64,000 bases of DNA, from contig NC_064439.1 of assembly GCF_023343835.1 (NCBI RefSeq), positions 35,286,508-35,350,507 on the forward strand, read 5' to 3'. Shown here piece by piece: positions 63,201 to 64,000 of this stretch. The stretch comes from Lagopus muta. Lineage: Eukaryota; Chordata; Aves; Galliformes; Phasianidae. Numbering within the stretch: the stretch's first letter is position 1; each line of letters starts with the position of its first letter. The notes under the pieces were generated by a model that was given only the letters and a program-made list of their open reading frames with translations, did no database searches and was not told the origin of the DNA. Made by a program: the position numbers and the translations under genes.

Positions 63201-63944
63201 CAGCAGAGCCTGAGTCCTGCTACACACCCACACAGAGGTACTACTCTGACCTCCAAACTGAGCCTCCAATCTCAAAAAATGAGGCAACATAGAGGCACAC
63301 AAAGGAGTAAGGGAAAGAACTCACAGAAAACCCCCCTCTCCAGAGAGGAAAAGGTACTTACTACACTTCTGGAACACAAATCCTTCGCTGGGCCGAGGAG
63401 ATCAACTGACTCCAGTAAGTTCTGAGAAACTTTTGAAATTATCTCACTCAAAGCTGACAGTCTAGTCTAATGGACAAGAGAAGGAAAACAACGTTGTTGC
63501 TGTTATATTCAGGTATCAGATAATGACATAATATCCTTTCACCAATATTACAAGATAACTAAATTCTGGACATACTGTATAAAATACCTGTAATTAGGAG
63601 TTTTAACTGTGATTACAAAGAAAATTCTATGCATTAAGTTAATTTTTGTGAAATTCACAACGTTTAAATTCACAAAGCTATTACTGGATCATTTGCACTG
63701 ATTCTCACAGCTAGCTTCACCAAATTATAAAGATGTGATTAAAGTACCTCAACCAGTCCTTGTGCTTGCCTGAATGCAAGATTTCTTCGCAAGTCAAACA
63801 TCTGAAATTTCAGATCTTGATACTCTTTCCTTAGCTGTAGGATAAGAGCTTGAGCATCCCTCAGTTTGAGCTTTTCTTCCTGCAAAGCCTGAGCCAGAGC
63901 TTTGTTGTTGGCCTGGAGGCTTTTCATTTTCACAGAGGTGGTGG
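60085..63944 (-). CDS. SGO1: SGO1 (shugoshin 1), 3' six coding exons, partial
   Basis: Complement of 63748-63944, 62846-62910, 62505-62656, 61068-61925, 60459-60633 and 60085-60226; all phases fit. SGO1 recruits PP2A to centromeres and shields cohesin from removal until anaphase. The first visible exon is a coiled coil ([20 protein letters not shown]) keeping the Asn pair that in human (Asn60-61) contacts PP2A. The large exon carries the cohesin-binding segment [19 protein letters not shown], aligned with the human Thr346 CDK site. The last two exons encode the basic SGO C-terminal box, [20 protein letters not shown] then [13 protein letters not shown], which binds phosphorylated H2A. The N-terminal exon(s) with the start codon lie beyond the right edge. 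The middle of the protein is diverged from human, as is usual for shugoshins, but the three conserved blocks fix the identity. The paralogue SGO2 is much larger. Confidence 0.94.
60459..60633 (-). CDS. SGO1: SGO1 penultimate exon
   Basis: Completes a Ser codon, reads [20 protein letters not shown], then [20 protein letters not shown] and KEPSIT. The basic KRKRRS and NYKEP elements correspond to human ALPKRRCTASVNYKEP. Acceptor TTTTTTTGCAG, donor GTGGGT. Confidence 0.93.
60634..61067 (-). other. SGO1: SGO1 intron
   Basis: 434-bp intron with an A-run at about 60648-60657 adjoining the acceptor tract; nothing else seen. Confidence 0.85.
61068..61925 (-). CDS. SGO1: SGO1 large central exon
   Basis: About 285 codons, starting [17 protein letters not shown] and ending SSEKST before donor GTAAGT. 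Rich in Ser, Lys and acidic residues. Contains [19 protein letters not shown], matched to the human cohesin (SA2-SCC1) binding site, followed by an acidic [12 protein letters not shown] stretch and basic KPKKRKSS. Confidence 0.94.
61926..62504 (-). other. SGO1: SGO1 intron
   Basis: 579-bp GT-AG intron (donor GTAAAC; acceptor TTTTGAG). The acceptor tract is weak. Nothing else recognised. Confidence 0.8.
62505..62656 (-). CDS. SGO1: SGO1 exon
   Basis: Fifty codons plus split ends: [20 protein letters not shown] then [20 protein letters not shown] and [10 protein letters not shown]. Little similarity to human; supported by matching phases and good splice sites (TTTTTTCCAG, GTAAAC). Confidence 0.85.
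62712..62753. repeat. 21-bp tandem pair in an SGO1 intron
   Basis: A 21-base unit beginning gaactgctac at 62712-62732 is repeated at 62733-62753 with a single mismatch. Confidence 0.9.
62846..62910 (-). CDS. SGO1: SGO1 exon
   Basis: Reads [20 protein letters not shown] then S and two bases of Val; corresponds to human NQEICSSGMDPNSDD. Phase 0 at its start. Acceptor TTTTCTCCACAG, donor GTAAGT. Confidence 0.88.
62911..63747 (-). other. SGO1: SGO1 intron with candidate cassette exon
   Basis: 837-bp intron. It contains a possible 60-nt in-frame exon at 63362-63421, listed among the findings. A 101-codon frame on the + strand at 63120-63425 has no recognisable motif. Confidence 0.75.
63748..63944 (-). 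CDS. SGO1: SGO1 coiled-coil exon
   Basis: Sixty-five codons plus two bases, reading [20 protein letters not shown], then [20 protein letters not shown] and [13 protein letters not shown], ending [10 protein letters not shown] in phase 0. A heptad-like amphipathic helix, the shugoshin N-terminal coiled coil that dimerises and binds PP2A. Acceptor TTTTGTTGCAG, donor GTACTT. Confidence 0.94.
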
Positions 63945-64000
63945 CTGCAACAAAACAGCACGCATTTCAACTTGGTTAAAAGAAAAAAAAAAAAAAAAAA
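63945..64000 (-). other. SGO1: SGO1 intron, cut by window edge
   Basis: Acceptor side of the intron upstream of the coiled-coil exon; the last 18 bases of the window are an A-run. Confidence 0.85.

Noticed and set aside
63120-63425. 101-codon + strand frame inside an SGO1 intron
   Set aside because: Antisense to SGO1 and low in information, with no recognisable family; treated as a chance frame.

Overview
This is a vertebrate nuclear DNA window, almost certainly from a bird and probably a galliform such as chicken. The evidence is spliced genes with GT-AG introns, 3'-end fragments of CR1 LINEs in both orientations, a CpG-island promoter, and proteins that align closely to human RAB5A, PP2D1, KAT2B and SGO1. 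The species call is inference from repeat type and gene order. No prokaryotic operon, CRISPR array, rRNA or tRNA was recognised.

Layout. Positions 1-4075 hold the last intron, final coding exon and 3' UTR of RAB5A (+). PP2D1 (-) follows tail to tail, with two coding exons at 4259-5493 and 8459-9464. From about 9.5 to 16 kb is mostly featureless intergenic DNA. A GC-rich block at about 16.0-18.25 kb holds the KAT2B promoter and, about 1.25 kb upstream of its start codon, a cluster of interferon-response-like motifs. KAT2B (PCAF, +) then fills 17.4-58.4 kb. I could place all 18 coding exons with consistent phases, giving an 805-residue protein. SGO1 (shugoshin 1, -) lies tail to tail with KAT2B at 59.7-64 kb; six coding exons are visible and the first exons lie beyond the right edge.

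How the genes relate. RAB5A is an early-endosome GTPase, PP2D1 a PP2C-fold protein that looks catalytically degenerate, KAT2B a nuclear histone acetyltransferase with a bromodomain, and SGO1 a centromeric protector of cohesin. They are neighbours in the same order in human (recalled synteny), not a pathway. The arrangement is two convergent pairs (RAB5A/PP2D1 and KAT2B/SGO1) around one divergent pair (PP2D1/KAT2B).

Repeats include five CR1 fragments, an internally deleted mariner transposon remnant in KAT2B intron 1, an AT microsatellite, many A/T homopolymers, and a diverged 110-bp duplication in KAT2B intron 5.

I found no convincing new biological system. The best leads are the ISRE-like cluster at 16158-16214, a phase-compatible candidate cassette exon in SGO1 at 63362-63421, the degenerate metal site of PP2D1, and the nearly abutting poly(A) signals of RAB5A and PP2D1.
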